A DNA stretch of 64,000 nucleotides. Source: CALINF01 sp039980455. GTDB lineage: Bacteria; Pseudomonadota; Gammaproteobacteria; Pseudomonadales; Halieaceae. The DNA is taken from the NCBI GenBank assembly GCA_039980455.1, contig JBDXCG010000003.1, forward strand, positions 1,612,001 to 1,676,000, read 5' to 3'. The stretch's first letter is position 1; each line of letters opens with the position of its first letter. Of the stretch, positions 18,475 through 26,568 are shown in pieces. Under the pieces are notes generated by a model that worked only from the letters and a program-made list of their open reading frames with translations, made no database searches and was not told the origin of the DNA. The position numbers were made by a program, and so were the translations under genes.

Positions 18475-19488
18475 TCAAAACTGCTCAAGAAACCGTAAAT
18501 CATTATCAAAATACAACCGGAGATCATTCACGCCGTAGCGCAACATTGCCAGCCGCTCAACACCCATACCAAAAGCAAAACCAGAGTAGCGCTCGGTATC
18601 GATATTGGAGTATTCAAATACCTTGGGGTGCACCATGCCGCAGCCCATCACTTCCAGCCATCCGGTCTGGCTACAAACGCGACAACCATCGCCACCGCAG
18701 TTCACACACTGGATATCTACCTCTGCGGAGGGTTCGGTAAAGGGAAAATAGGATGGCCTGAAACGCACCGCCAACTCCTTCTCAAAAAACACCCGCAAGA
18801 ATTCCTCTACCACACCTTTAAGATCGGCAAAGCTGGAGTGCTCATCTATCAACAGCCCTTCCACCTGATGGAACATCGGTGTGTGGGTAAGATCTGAGTC
18901 GCATCGATACACTCTACCGGGGCAGATCACGCGCAATGGCGGCTTCTCTGTCTCCATCACCCGTACTTGCACCGGTGAGGTATGGGTGCGTAAAACTGTG
19001 CTCTCGTCTACATAAAACGTATCGTGCATCGCCCGCGCAGGGTGGTGCGCCGGTATATTGAGGGCTTCAAAATTGTGGTAATCGTCTTCGATTTCCGGCC
19101 CTTCTACCACTTCAAAACCTATCGCACTGAAAAAGTCTTCTATTCGCTCAATGGTTCGAGTTACCGGGTGGATACCTCCAGTGGATTGCCCGCGCCCCGG
19201 CAGAGTGACATCGATCTGCTCTGACGCTAGCCGTGCTGCAACTGCCGCAGATTCAAGCGTCTCTTTGCACTGACCAATCAGCTCTTGGAGCTCTTGCTTC
19301 ACCACGTTTATTTTTGCACCGGCCTGCGGACGCTCTTCAGGCGTGAGCTTACCCAGGCCCTTCAATAGCGCTGTAATCTGGCCTTTCTTGCCCAGGTAAT
19401 CCACGCGCAACTGCTCCAATGTGGCTACATCTTGCGCTGCAGAAATCGCAGAGCGGGCTTGTGCGGCAAGAGGTTCGAGGTTTTCCAT
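18475..19488 (-). CDS. pheS: phenylalanine-tRNA ligase subunit alpha
   Basis: A 337-residue class II synthetase subunit. An N-terminal coiled-coil (about residues 1-90) precedes the catalytic core with motif 1 near HPARAMHDTFYV, motif 2 at GRVYRCDSDLTHTPMFHQVE, and motif 3 at FAFGMGVERLAML. A CVNCGGDGCRVC insertion lies in the core (about residues 255-266), which has four Cys and is a usual feature of gammaproteobacterial PheS. It makes phenylalanyl-tRNA together with PheT. A terminator-like hairpin sits between rplT and this gene. Confidence 0.98.
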   Translation of the reverse strand: MENLEPLAAQARSAISAAQDVATLEQLRVDYLGKKGQITALLKGLGKLTPEERPQAGAKINVVKQELQELIGQCKETLESAAVAARLASEQIDVTLPGRGQSTGGIHPVTRTIERIEDFFSAIGFEVVEGPEIEDDYHNFEALNIPAHHPARAMHDTFYVDESTVLRTHTSPVQVRVMETEKPPLRVICPGRVYRCDSDLTHTPMFHQVEGLLIDEHSSFADLKGVVEEFLRVFFEKELAVRFRPSYFPFTEPSAEVDIQCVNCGGDGCRVCSQTGWLEVMGCGMVHPKVFEYSNIDTERYSGFAFGMGVERLAMLRYGVNDLRLYFDNDLRFLEQF

Positions 19489-19533
19489 ACTCAGCTTCTC
19501 GAGTTATATTTTTCAGTTCTCTACAAACAAAGA

Positions 19534-19560
19534 AAGGGAAAGAGCAAAGCCCTTTCCCTT
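19534..19560 (-). terminator. hairpin with T-rich tail between rplT and pheS
   Basis: Perfect 9-bp inverted repeat (AAGGGAAAG at 19534-19542, CTTTCCCTT at 19552-19560) followed on the minus strand by TTTCTTTGTTTG. It sits where enteric bacteria have the pheM attenuator. I find no Phe-rich leader reading frame before it, so it may be a leaky terminator that only lowers pheST expression relative to the ribosomal proteins. Confidence 0.7.
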
Positions 19561-19620
19561 CTTGTTACTACGTTACTACAGGTGTGCAGCCAGCGAACCG
19601 CCGAGGCGGTCAGGGTGGGC

Positions 19621-19980
19621 TTAAGCGGCCAGTGCCGCTTTCGCTTGCTCCACGATCGCTGCAAAAGCTGGCTTATCATGTACCGCCAGGTCCGCAAGAA
19701 CTCGACGATCAAGACCAATTTCAGCTTTCTTCAAACCATTAATCAAACGGCTGTAGCTCAGACCATTCGCACGGGATTGCGCGTTGATACGCGTGATCCA
19801 AAGTGCGCGGAACTGGCGCTTGCGTTGACGACGGTCGCGATAAGCGTACTGACCGGCTTTAGTAACGGCCTGCTTGGCAACACGAAACACTCGGCTGCGG
19901 GCACCATAATAGCCCTTGGCCTGCTTCAGAATTTTCTTGTGACGACGATGCGCCACCACACCACGTTTTACGCGAGGCAT
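19621..19980 (-). CDS. rplT: 50S ribosomal protein L20
   Basis: A 119-residue basic protein, the normal L20 length, starting MPRVKRGVVAHRRHKKILKQ and containing RDRRQRKRQFRALWITRINA, both diagnostic. L20 is needed for early 50S assembly. In related bacteria it also represses translation of the rpmI-rplT message; I did not find an obvious leader pseudoknot here. It lies 31 bp after rpmI on the same transcript. Confidence 0.98.
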   Translation of the reverse strand: MPRVKRGVVAHRRHKKILKQAKGYYGARSRVFRVAKQAVTKAGQYAYRDRRQRKRQFRALWITRINAQSRANGLSYSRLINGLKKAEIGLDRRVLADLAVHDKPAFAAIVEQAKAALAA

Positions 19981-20011
19981 AAGTCTTCTCCTTAGTTATC
20001 CAATAGACCGA

Positions 20012-20206
20012 TTACTTGGCACGCATCATACGATCGATAAGAACTTTGTCGCTCTGATCAACCATTGAAGTGCCGCGCAGCTGACGCTTACGCTTGGTAG
20101 TCATCTTGGTCAGGATATGACTTTTATGCGCGCTTTTGCGCTTGTATCCACCGGCAGTCTTTTTAAACCGCTTGGCAGCCCCACTGTGAATTTTTGCTTT
20201 AGGCAT
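20012..20206 (-). CDS. rpmI: 50S ribosomal protein L35
   Basis: A 64-residue basic protein starting MPKAKIHSGAAKRFKKT at 20206; an in-frame ATG two codons earlier is less likely because L35 conventionally begins MPK. The AHKSHILTKMTTKRKRQLRG block is typical. It lies between infC and rplT in the standard order. Confidence 0.97.
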   Translation of the reverse strand: MPKAKIHSGAAKRFKKTAGGYKRKSAHKSHILTKMTTKRKRQLRGTSMVDQSDKVLIDRMMRAK

Positions 20207-20265
20207 AATCAAATACTCCGCATTTGCATGATTAATTAATGAGAAACCAGGGCATTCACAGGCCG

Positions 20266-20802
20266 CTAGTTCTTCTTCTTAGGAGCGATAACCATAGTGA
20301 GCTGTCGACCTTCCATTTTTGGAAATTGCTCGACACCACCCAACTCGGCCAGATCAGCTTCTACTCGCTTGAGTAGCTCCATGCCGATTTCCTGGTGAGC
20401 CATTTCACGTCCGCGAAATCGCAGCGTAACTTTGGCCTTATCGCCGTTTTCAAGGAAACGTACCAGGTTGCGTAGTTTTACCTGGTAATCCCCATCCTCC
20501 GTCCCTGGACGAAACTTCATTTCTTTAACTTGTGTACGTTTCTGCTTTTTCTTCTGCGCAGATTTCTGCTTCTTTGCTTCAAATACGTGCTTACCGTAAT
20601 CCATGACCTTACAGACCACGGGATCAGAATCTGCTATTTGCACCAGATCCATAGTTGCGGCTTCTGCTGCAGCTAATGCCTCACTCAAAGGCACAATGCC
20701 TACCTGCTCTCCTTCGGCGCCTACTAAGCGAACGGGATCTGCAGTAATTTCGTCGTTTATAACCGCCTTTTTTGAGGCGCCTTTGCCGCTTTCTCTCTTA
20801 AT
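20266..20802 (-). CDS. infC: translation initiation factor IF-3
   Basis: A 178-residue IF-3 with the N-domain (INDEITADPVRLVGAEGEQ), the basic linker and the C-domain (VRFLENGDKAKVTLRFRGRE). I place the start at the ATT codon 20802-20800: a GGAGA Shine-Dalgarno lies 8 nt before it, and the ATT overlaps the thrS stop TAA by one base. The nearest ATG, 6 codons upstream, lies before that Shine-Dalgarno. An AUU start is the known device by which IF-3 represses its own translation in other gammaproteobacteria. Confidence 0.95.
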   Translation of the reverse strand: MKRESGKGASKKAVINDEITADPVRLVGAEGEQVGIVPLSEALAAAEAATMDLVQIADSDPVVCKVMDYGKHVFEAKKQKSAQKKKQKRTQVKEMKFRPGTEDGDYQVKLRNLVRFLENGDKAKVTLRFRGREMAHQEIGMELLKRVEADLAELGGVEQFPKMEGRQLTMVIAPKKKN

Positions 20803-22729
20803 GCTGGTTCTCCAATGCAATACGACCGCGACGCGCTACATCATCGGTAAGGTGCTGACTAAAATCAGCGAGATCCATAGATCCCAGGTCCTCACCACGA
20901 CGGGCGCGCACGGCCACAGTCTGTGTTTCGACTTCTTTGTCCCCTACCACTAACAGGTAAGGAACCTTCTGGATTGTGTGCTCGCGGATTTTAAAGCCGA
21001 TTTTTTCATTTCTCAAGTCCGAAAGTACCCGAAACCCCTTGTTTCTTAAGGAATCTTCCACATTTCGGGCATATTCGGCGTGCTTATCGGTGATATTGAG
21101 CACAACAGCCTGCTGCGGAGCCAACCAAGTAGGAAACACACCTTCATAATGCTCGATCAAAATACCGATAAATCGCTCGAAAGAACCCAGAATCGCCCGG
21201 TGCAACATCACTGGCACCTGGCGCGAGCCGTCTTCAGCCACATACTGGGCATCGAGCCGCCCAGGCGTGGAAAAATCAACCTGCATGGTACCCAGCTGCC
21301 AAACCCGGCCAATACAATCTTTCAGCGAAAACTCAATCTTCGGACCATAGAAGGCACCCTCACCCGGCAGCTCTTCCCAGGGTAAATTCTGGGCGTCCAG
21401 AGCATCAGCCAGCGCTTTTTCAGAGCGATCCCAGTCTTCGTCTGAACCCACGCGCTGCTCGGGGCGGGTAGACAATCGGTATATGATGTCGGCAAAGCCA
21501 AAATCTGCGTACACCGCATGCAGAAAATCGATGAATGAGGAGACTTCGGGTTGAATCTGATCTTCTGTACAGAAAATGTGCGCATCGTCCTGTGTAAATC
21601 CTCGCACACGCATAATGCCGTGCAATGAACCCGAGGGCTCGTTGCGATGACAGCTACCAAATTCGGCCAGTCGCAACGGCAGATCACGGTAGGATTTAAG
21701 GCCCTGGTTGAACACCTGCACGTGGCAGGGGCAGTTCATAGGCTTTATCGCAAACTCACGATCATCGGTTTCGAGCATAAACATGTCATCACCAAACTTG
21801 TCGGCGTGACCAGATTTCTTCCACAGTGACAAATCCACTAACTGCGGAGTCTTGATCTCCTCATAACCGTGATCAACTTGCGCTCTGCGCATGTACTGCT
21901 CAATCACCTGATAGATAGTCCAACCCGCAGGATGCCAAAACACCATCCCCGGCGCTTCTTCCTGAGTGTGGAACAAATCCAGCTTCTTACCGATTTTACG
22001 ATGATCGCGCTTCTCGGCTTCCGCAATCCGATTGAGATACTGCTTGAGCTGCTTTTTGTTCGCCCAGGCAGTACCGTAGATGCGCTGAAGCATCTTATTG
22101 TTTGAGTCGCCACGCCAGTACGCACCGGCCACTTTGGTCAGCTTGAAGGCCTTGAGTTTGCCAGTGCTAGGCACGTGAGGGCCACGGCACAGATCCATCC
22201 ACGCACCTTGGCGATACACGGAAATTTCCTCGCCTTCGGGCAACTCTTGGATTATCTGTACCTTGTAGCGTTCGCCCATATTGCGAAACATCTCAATGGC
22301 TTTTTCGCGGGAGCAAACAATGCGCTCAACCGGCAGGTCGTCGGCAACGATCTCTTCCATGCGCTTCTCGATCTTCTCGAGATCGTCCGGCCCGAAGTTA
22401 TTGCCGGTCGCAAAATCGTAGAAGAAGCCATCCTCAATGACCGGGCCAATCGTCACCTGAACACCGGGAAACAGCTGCTGGGTGGCCATCGCCATCAGGT
22501 GGGCCGTAGAGTGGCGTATCACCTCGAGGCCGGCTTCATCACGCTCGGTGATAATCGCAAGCGATGCGTCTGTCTCGATGAGGAATGAGGTATCTACCTC
22601 AGCTCCATCCACAACACCGGCCAATGCGGCTTTCGCCAGTCCAGGGCCGATATCAGCGGCAACATCGTGCACACTAATGGGATTGTCATAAGAGCGTTGA
22701 CTGCCGTCAGGCAAGGTAATAGAGGGCAT
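20798..22729 (-). CDS. thrS: threonine-tRNA ligase
   Basis: A 643-residue class II synthetase of standard length. In order: TGS domain (MPSITLPDGSQRSYDNPISV), SAD editing domain with HSTAHLMAMA and the CRGPHVPSTGKL metal motif, catalytic core with MNCPCHVQVF (zinc Cys) and MRVRGFTQDDAHIF, and the C-terminal anticodon-binding domain (PYLLVVGDKEVE). First gene of the thrS-infC-rpmI-rplT cluster; its stop codon overlaps the infC start. The 100 bp before it may hold the operator through which ThrRS represses itself elsewhere, but I cannot show it. Confidence 0.98.
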   Translation of the reverse strand: MPSITLPDGSQRSYDNPISVHDVAADIGPGLAKAALAGVVDGAEVDTSFLIETDASLAIITERDEAGLEVIRHSTAHLMAMATQQLFPGVQVTIGPVIEDGFFYDFATGNNFGPDDLEKIEKRMEEIVADDLPVERIVCSREKAIEMFRNMGERYKVQIIQELPEGEEISVYRQGAWMDLCRGPHVPSTGKLKAFKLTKVAGAYWRGDSNNKMLQRIYGTAWANKKQLKQYLNRIAEAEKRDHRKIGKKLDLFHTQEEAPGMVFWHPAGWTIYQVIEQYMRRAQVDHGYEEIKTPQLVDLSLWKKSGHADKFGDDMFMLETDDREFAIKPMNCPCHVQVFNQGLKSYRDLPLRLAEFGSCHRNEPSGSLHGIMRVRGFTQDDAHIFCTEDQIQPEVSSFIDFLHAVYADFGFADIIYRLSTRPEQRVGSDEDWDRSEKALADALDAQNLPWEELPGEGAFYGPKIEFSLKDCIGRVWQLGTMQVDFSTPGRLDAQYVAEDGSRQVPVMLHRAILGSFERFIGILIEHYEGVFPTWLAPQQAVVLNITDKHAEYARNVEDSLRNKGFRVLSDLRNEKIGFKIREHTIQKVPYLLVVGDKEVETQTVAVRARRGEDLGSMDLADFSQHLTDDVARRGRIALENQH

Positions 22730-23010
22730 GAGCTTTTCCTTTGTCAGTGGTGACCCCTACCAAAGGCCACGTGATGATTCTAGTGCTTTGATCTACAACG
22801 GTTTTTTCAAACACCCGCCACAGGTCTCTAATCTTGGCTATCAATTATTCAGCCGGCGGGCATTCTAATTGACCAGCGCGAGTAATAGAAGACGTAAGAT
22901 TTACGGGATGCTGAAGAAATCGGTGCTCGTGTGACAGAACGTTAGGTGAAACCAGAGCCGCGGGCCAAGCCGAATGCAGGAGGCCTGAAGCGCTCAGACG
23001 ATTACATGGA

Positions 23011-23496
23011 TCAGCCTGGATTGGGCAGCGGATATCGCAATTGGCTGCTAATCTCCTGCGCAACGTTATGGCCAGCTCCATGCATCTCTTGCTCAAACAA
23101 TCGTATTATCAACTGCTCATGCGCCACCATCGAATCTGCGAGATCCTTATATTCATCAGGCGCCAAGCTGGCGATTTCCTTGAACCTATCTACAACCGGA
23201 CTCAAGACTTCGCAGAGAGTTTGCAGAGTGTCGTGCCAGTCAAGCGCTCCAACCAGGTCAGCAAGCTCATTACCCGCTTTCTGCGCTTCCTCTGATTCCA
23301 CGATATCCAGACCCAGCACAGCCACTATTTGTCGCAGCTGCGCCTTCGTTTCGGTTTCCAACTGCAAAACCGTACCCAGTAGATATTGCTGCCTCGGGGA
23401 TTGAAACTTTTGGAGCAGACGATTAAGTGCCACTTCGCCTGTGATCTCACCTTGATACTGTTCGTATAACCCTAACTTAAACTCTTCCAAAGACAC
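23011..23496 (-). CDS. helical-bundle protein, possibly ferritin-like
   Basis: A 161-residue protein with a GTG start at 23496, chosen because GAGGAGG lies 6 nt upstream; an ATG 36 codons earlier would run into the end of the esterase gene. The sequence is almost wholly helical with no signal peptide. Glu/His pairs recur at helix positions where ferritin-like proteins bind iron (YEQYQGEITGE, LQLETETKAQLR, VAHEQLIIRLFEQE), so a four-helix ferritin-like bundle is possible. This is inference from pattern only. It lies 40 bp downstream of the secreted esterase and is likely cotranscribed with it. Confidence 0.55.
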   Translation of the reverse strand: MSLEEFKLGLYEQYQGEITGEVALNRLLQKFQSPRQQYLLGTVLQLETETKAQLRQIVAVLGLDIVESEEAQKAGNELADLVGALDWHDTLQTLCEVLSPVVDRFKEIASLAPDEYKDLADSMVAHEQLIIRLFEQEMHGAGHNVAQEISSQLRYPLPNPG

Positions 23497-23536
23497 CTGC
23501 TGACCTCCTCTGAATGTCGTATTTGCTATCTGCTCT

Positions 23537-24523
23537 TTACTGTAAATGCTCGCCGAGAAACTGGATAACTCTGTCGCCCACAGAGAGCCTGATACCATCA
23601 TCACCCAAAGAAACAGCGCCGGTGGGATAGAAATGAGGAAACCCTGGAACCCAAACGAGTTCGAAGTTGGCCCCGGCGTTGCGCATTGCTTCAGTAATCA
23701 CTGGAACCTTCTCCATCACAGCAGGTTCGTCATTTTGTGACATAACGATCATAGTTGGAGTGACGAAATCGGAAGTAACCACACGGGTAACATCAATCGC
23801 GGAAACCGGGGGTGACAAGGGAAACATCGCTGCTACCGGGGCGTTCAATCCAAATACTGCATTGATCGCTGTGGCCGCCCCAGCCGAGTGTCCCCCGACT
23901 GCAATTTTAGTTGGATCAACATTGTATCTACCTGCGGAAGACTGCACATATTCCACTGCCTTGAAGAGATCTTCAGCTGCCGAGAGTATCGTCTTCCAGA
24001 CAACGGTTTTACCCGCATCCCCTTCTAGAGGCGGCAGATCAAGACTCGCGCGTGCAAAGTTCACACGCCTCATTCCCGCTTCGGTAAGGTCCTCACTCAT
24101 TGGTAAAAGCCAATCCGCATCCAATGCAGTTTCAGGCTCGGGTAACTCAGGAGCAAGGCGATATTCAATAACAAACACAACATAACCAAGCGGCGCGAGA
24201 AGCCGAGCGTAGTCCTCCATTCTTCCGTGAACTGCACCTTGCTCTTTATAGGGTGGGTTCCGTAGACCACCACGTTGAAAGCCTCCCCCATGTACCAAAA
24301 TAACAACGGGGCTGGCAACTTCAGCACTTACATTGACCGGTGAGTAAACATCGAGAAGTAGTGGCCGGTGAGTTAGAGCGCCATCTTTGACGACTAGCCC
24401 TTTGCCGTAGGGTACGTCCGTTTCAAGCTGATAGCCGAACACAGCGTCTGCGGACGCGTTTCCACTGCCGAGCGCAGCGGTCATCGCAGATAGAATAAAA
24501 AGTACTTTCCAGCTAATTCGCAT
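23537..24523 (-). CDS. exported alpha/beta-hydrolase (carboxylesterase, HSL/BD-FAE type)
   Basis: A 328-residue protein with a signal peptide (about residues 1-25, ending ASA). The catalytic features are visible: oxyanion-hole HGGGF (about residues 78-82), nucleophile elbow GGHSAG with S213, and near the C-terminus an Asp (SQNDEPA) and the His in GFPHFYPTG. Such enzymes cleave short-chain esters or acetylated sugars. It lacks an obvious lipid-binding lid. Next to a DUF1254/DUF1214 gene on the same strand but 215 bp away, so probably a separate unit. Confidence 0.85.
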   Translation of the reverse strand: MRISWKVLFILSAMTAALGSGNASADAVFGYQLETDVPYGKGLVVKDGALTHRPLLLDVYSPVNVSAEVASPVVILVHGGGFQRGGLRNPPYKEQGAVHGRMEDYARLLAPLGYVVFVIEYRLAPELPEPETALDADWLLPMSEDLTEAGMRRVNFARASLDLPPLEGDAGKTVVWKTILSAAEDLFKAVEYVQSSAGRYNVDPTKIAVGGHSAGAATAINAVFGLNAPVAAMFPLSPPVSAIDVTRVVTSDFVTPTMIVMSQNDEPAVMEKVPVITEAMRNAGANFELVWVPGFPHFYPTGAVSLGDDGIRLSVGDRVIQFLGEHLQ

Positions 24524-24738
24524 AAACCTCTCCCGTAGCTAGCGCTCTGGATATTCGAGCTACCCGCGTAGCAAAAAAATTATTAGGGTACAACCAGAGC
24601 GCAACTATAAGCCGTCGCCTCGAAATTGACGACGGAGCTTTTAGCAGAACACTTTGTGTCAGGGCCCACTGCGCAGACCTGAAGAAGAGCTTGTGCTGTT
24701 CGCTCTACCTCAGGCAGTCGAAGCAATCTGCACAGCGG

Positions 24739-25746
24739 TCACTTAACCTCTTTAAGATCTGAGAGAGGATTCCACTGACCTGACTTAACTTTGTAGCTTG
24801 AACCGTATGTACGCCAGGTCACAGACCACTCGTCGACACCCGCTGTAGTAATGTTATTGACAGCATCGTCACCACAGTTAATTCTCAGCGTGTAAGTACC
24901 GTCATCATTAGCCACAGCATCACGGCCATTAATTACGTTATTGCCTATGGGCAGCAGCCAGCCTTCAGAGTCGTACAATGTAAACGACCAGAACTCATCC
25001 ACACGGGGGTCTTCAAAGGTTGTCTGCATACACTGAGTTCCCTTGATGTTGGTGGACATCTGGTAGTTGTTTACGCTGAATGCCATTCCACCCCACCCTG
25101 CCGCATTGGATAACGCGCGAGTCAGCGGGTCGATAGTATCTTGATCAAACGCGTACTCCAGAAAAATACCAGAGCCAATTGCCTGCTTGTTTAACTTCGA
25201 CCACAGCGCGTCACGATCTGCTTTGTTGTATCTCGGTGTGACATACTTTCTGCTGCCGATATCCGATACAGACAAGGTCTTCTGCGCGACGCGCGCTTTT
25301 TCTATACCCTCCTCAAGGCCGATGCGGAAGATAACCAATACAAAACCGTCAGATGGCTCGACGTCGAAACCGCCAGATGTCCAGACATAATCCTTAGCAA
25401 AACCATTCTCATCGAGCACGAGTGCAGATTGAAAAATGCCGTTATCTGGCTGCTCAATATGAATACCTTTCATATTGTCATACAAGCCAACCGTATAGAG
25501 AGTATCTCTATTGGCACGAACAGTGGGTGCTGGACCGGCTGGATAGAGCTCGGTTAAATCAACCGAACTATTCATTATTCCTTTGCTGGCCCATTTGTTG
25601 AAATTAACGGCCGCTTCGCAGTGGTCGAAATTATCCATCGTAACCGGGATGGTTTCATCATAGCTTTTGCCATCGATGGCAACTTCTGCGTGTGCCAGGC
25701 CTGCGCTTAGCATTGATAGCGCGAGCACCGAAATTAGCGTCTTCAT
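24739..25746 (-). CDS. exported DUF1254/DUF1214 domain protein
   Basis: A 335-residue protein with a clear signal peptide (MKTLISVLALSMLSAGLAHA, first 20 residues). The N-terminal half shows the DUF1254 pattern (NRDTLYTVGLYDNMKG) and the C-terminal half the DUF1214 pattern (FWSFTLYDSEGWLLPIGNN, and a final NWxPL-like GQWNPLSD). These two domains usually occur fused in periplasmic proteins of unknown biochemical activity. Single gene with about 180 bp before it. No function can be assigned from sequence. Confidence 0.85.
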   Translation of the reverse strand: MKTLISVLALSMLSAGLAHAEVAIDGKSYDETIPVTMDNFDHCEAAVNFNKWASKGIMNSSVDLTELYPAGPAPTVRANRDTLYTVGLYDNMKGIHIEQPDNGIFQSALVLDENGFAKDYVWTSGGFDVEPSDGFVLVIFRIGLEEGIEKARVAQKTLSVSDIGSRKYVTPRYNKADRDALWSKLNKQAIGSGIFLEYAFDQDTIDPLTRALSNAAGWGGMAFSVNNYQMSTNIKGTQCMQTTFEDPRVDEFWSFTLYDSEGWLLPIGNNVINGRDAVANDDGTYTLRINCGDDAVNNITTAGVDEWSVTWRTYGSSYKVKSGQWNPLSDLKEVK

Positions 25747-25929
25747 AGTAGAGCTCCGTTACTGATTGATAAAGGCCAAAAGGCCGCCCCTGCTTACGGC
25801 CATTCATTTTCTAACCGCTCGCCGGCAATGGACACAGCATAGCCGAAATAGCGCAATAAGTACGGCAGCGGGTGCTAGGTCGGCGCAAGCTACACAGACC
25901 AGAGAAGGCAGCAAAGTCGCGACATCGGG

Positions 25930-26568
25930 TTAAAAGGGGTACGACTCACGTACTTGTGACAGGGCAGATTCATTCACCAGTGGCTCGGCATGAACAACAT
26001 ACCGCAGTGGACCATTCACTGACAGGGCATCAAACGGGTAGCAGGTTACAAGCATTAGTCCTGTGTCGGCATTATCAATCTGTATCTGCTCTTTTCGGGT
26101 ATCTACCACTCGAATATCGTTCACCCTGAACAAGCGCAGCGCTCCGGTCATACCTTCCAATTGCAACACTTCATCGAGGTGTATATCTGCCAATGGTGCA
26201 AAATGCGTATCACGATGACCACTGATTACCGTAAGCCCACGTTGATCGGGTGGAGACGACCGCGGCGAATAACCGGGGCCGAACGCAAGTACGTTACCGG
26301 AATCACCGTATAGAACAGGCAATTCAATCCCTACCGAAGGAGCGTGTAGCTTGCCTACTGGCCATGTGTCGGCCCACGGCCAAGGTTTAACCGCTCGCTG
26401 CTGTGATTCGAGGCTGCGATCCCATGCTCGATCGATCAGCAAAGGGGCGATACGGGCCTTGGCCTCGATAAGCCCGGCGCTGCCCACCTGCTGAAGGCCC
26501 AACAAAACCAAGCAAAGTGCCAGTACATCACGCCAGTTTTCGACTTTTGGCAGGCTAGGCATCACCAT
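25930..26568 (-). CDS. class GN sortase
   Basis: A 212-residue membrane-anchored transpeptidase. An N-terminal hydrophobic helix (about residues 13-31) is followed by the sortase barrel with catalytic His in SGHRDTHF (H118), Cys in LVTCYPFDA (C176) and Arg in GPLRYVV (R189). This belongs to the Gram-negative GN class, which is normally encoded beside a single VIT/vWA target. The gene overlaps the target gene by 14 bp, so both are translated from one message. It should cleave and re-attach the C-terminal motif of that target at the inner membrane. Confidence 0.93.
   Translation of the reverse strand: MVMPSLPKVENWRDVLALCLVLLGLQQVGSAGLIEAKARIAPLLIDRAWDRSLESQQRAVKPWPWADTWPVGKLHAPSVGIELPVLYGDSGNVLAFGPGYSPRSSPPDQRGLTVISGHRDTHFAPLADIHLDEVLQLEGMTGALRLFRVNDIRVVDTRKEQIQIDNADTGLMLVTCYPFDALSVNGPLRYVVHAEPLVNESALSQVRESYPF

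Noticed and set aside
19489..19620. A pheM-like leader peptide before pheS
   Set aside because: The frame with several Phe codons in the hairpin has a stop upstream and no start codon.
23497..23604. ATG start at 23604 for the helical-bundle protein
   Set aside because: It would overlap the end of the esterase gene, while the GTG at 23496 has a strong GAGGAGG ribosome site.
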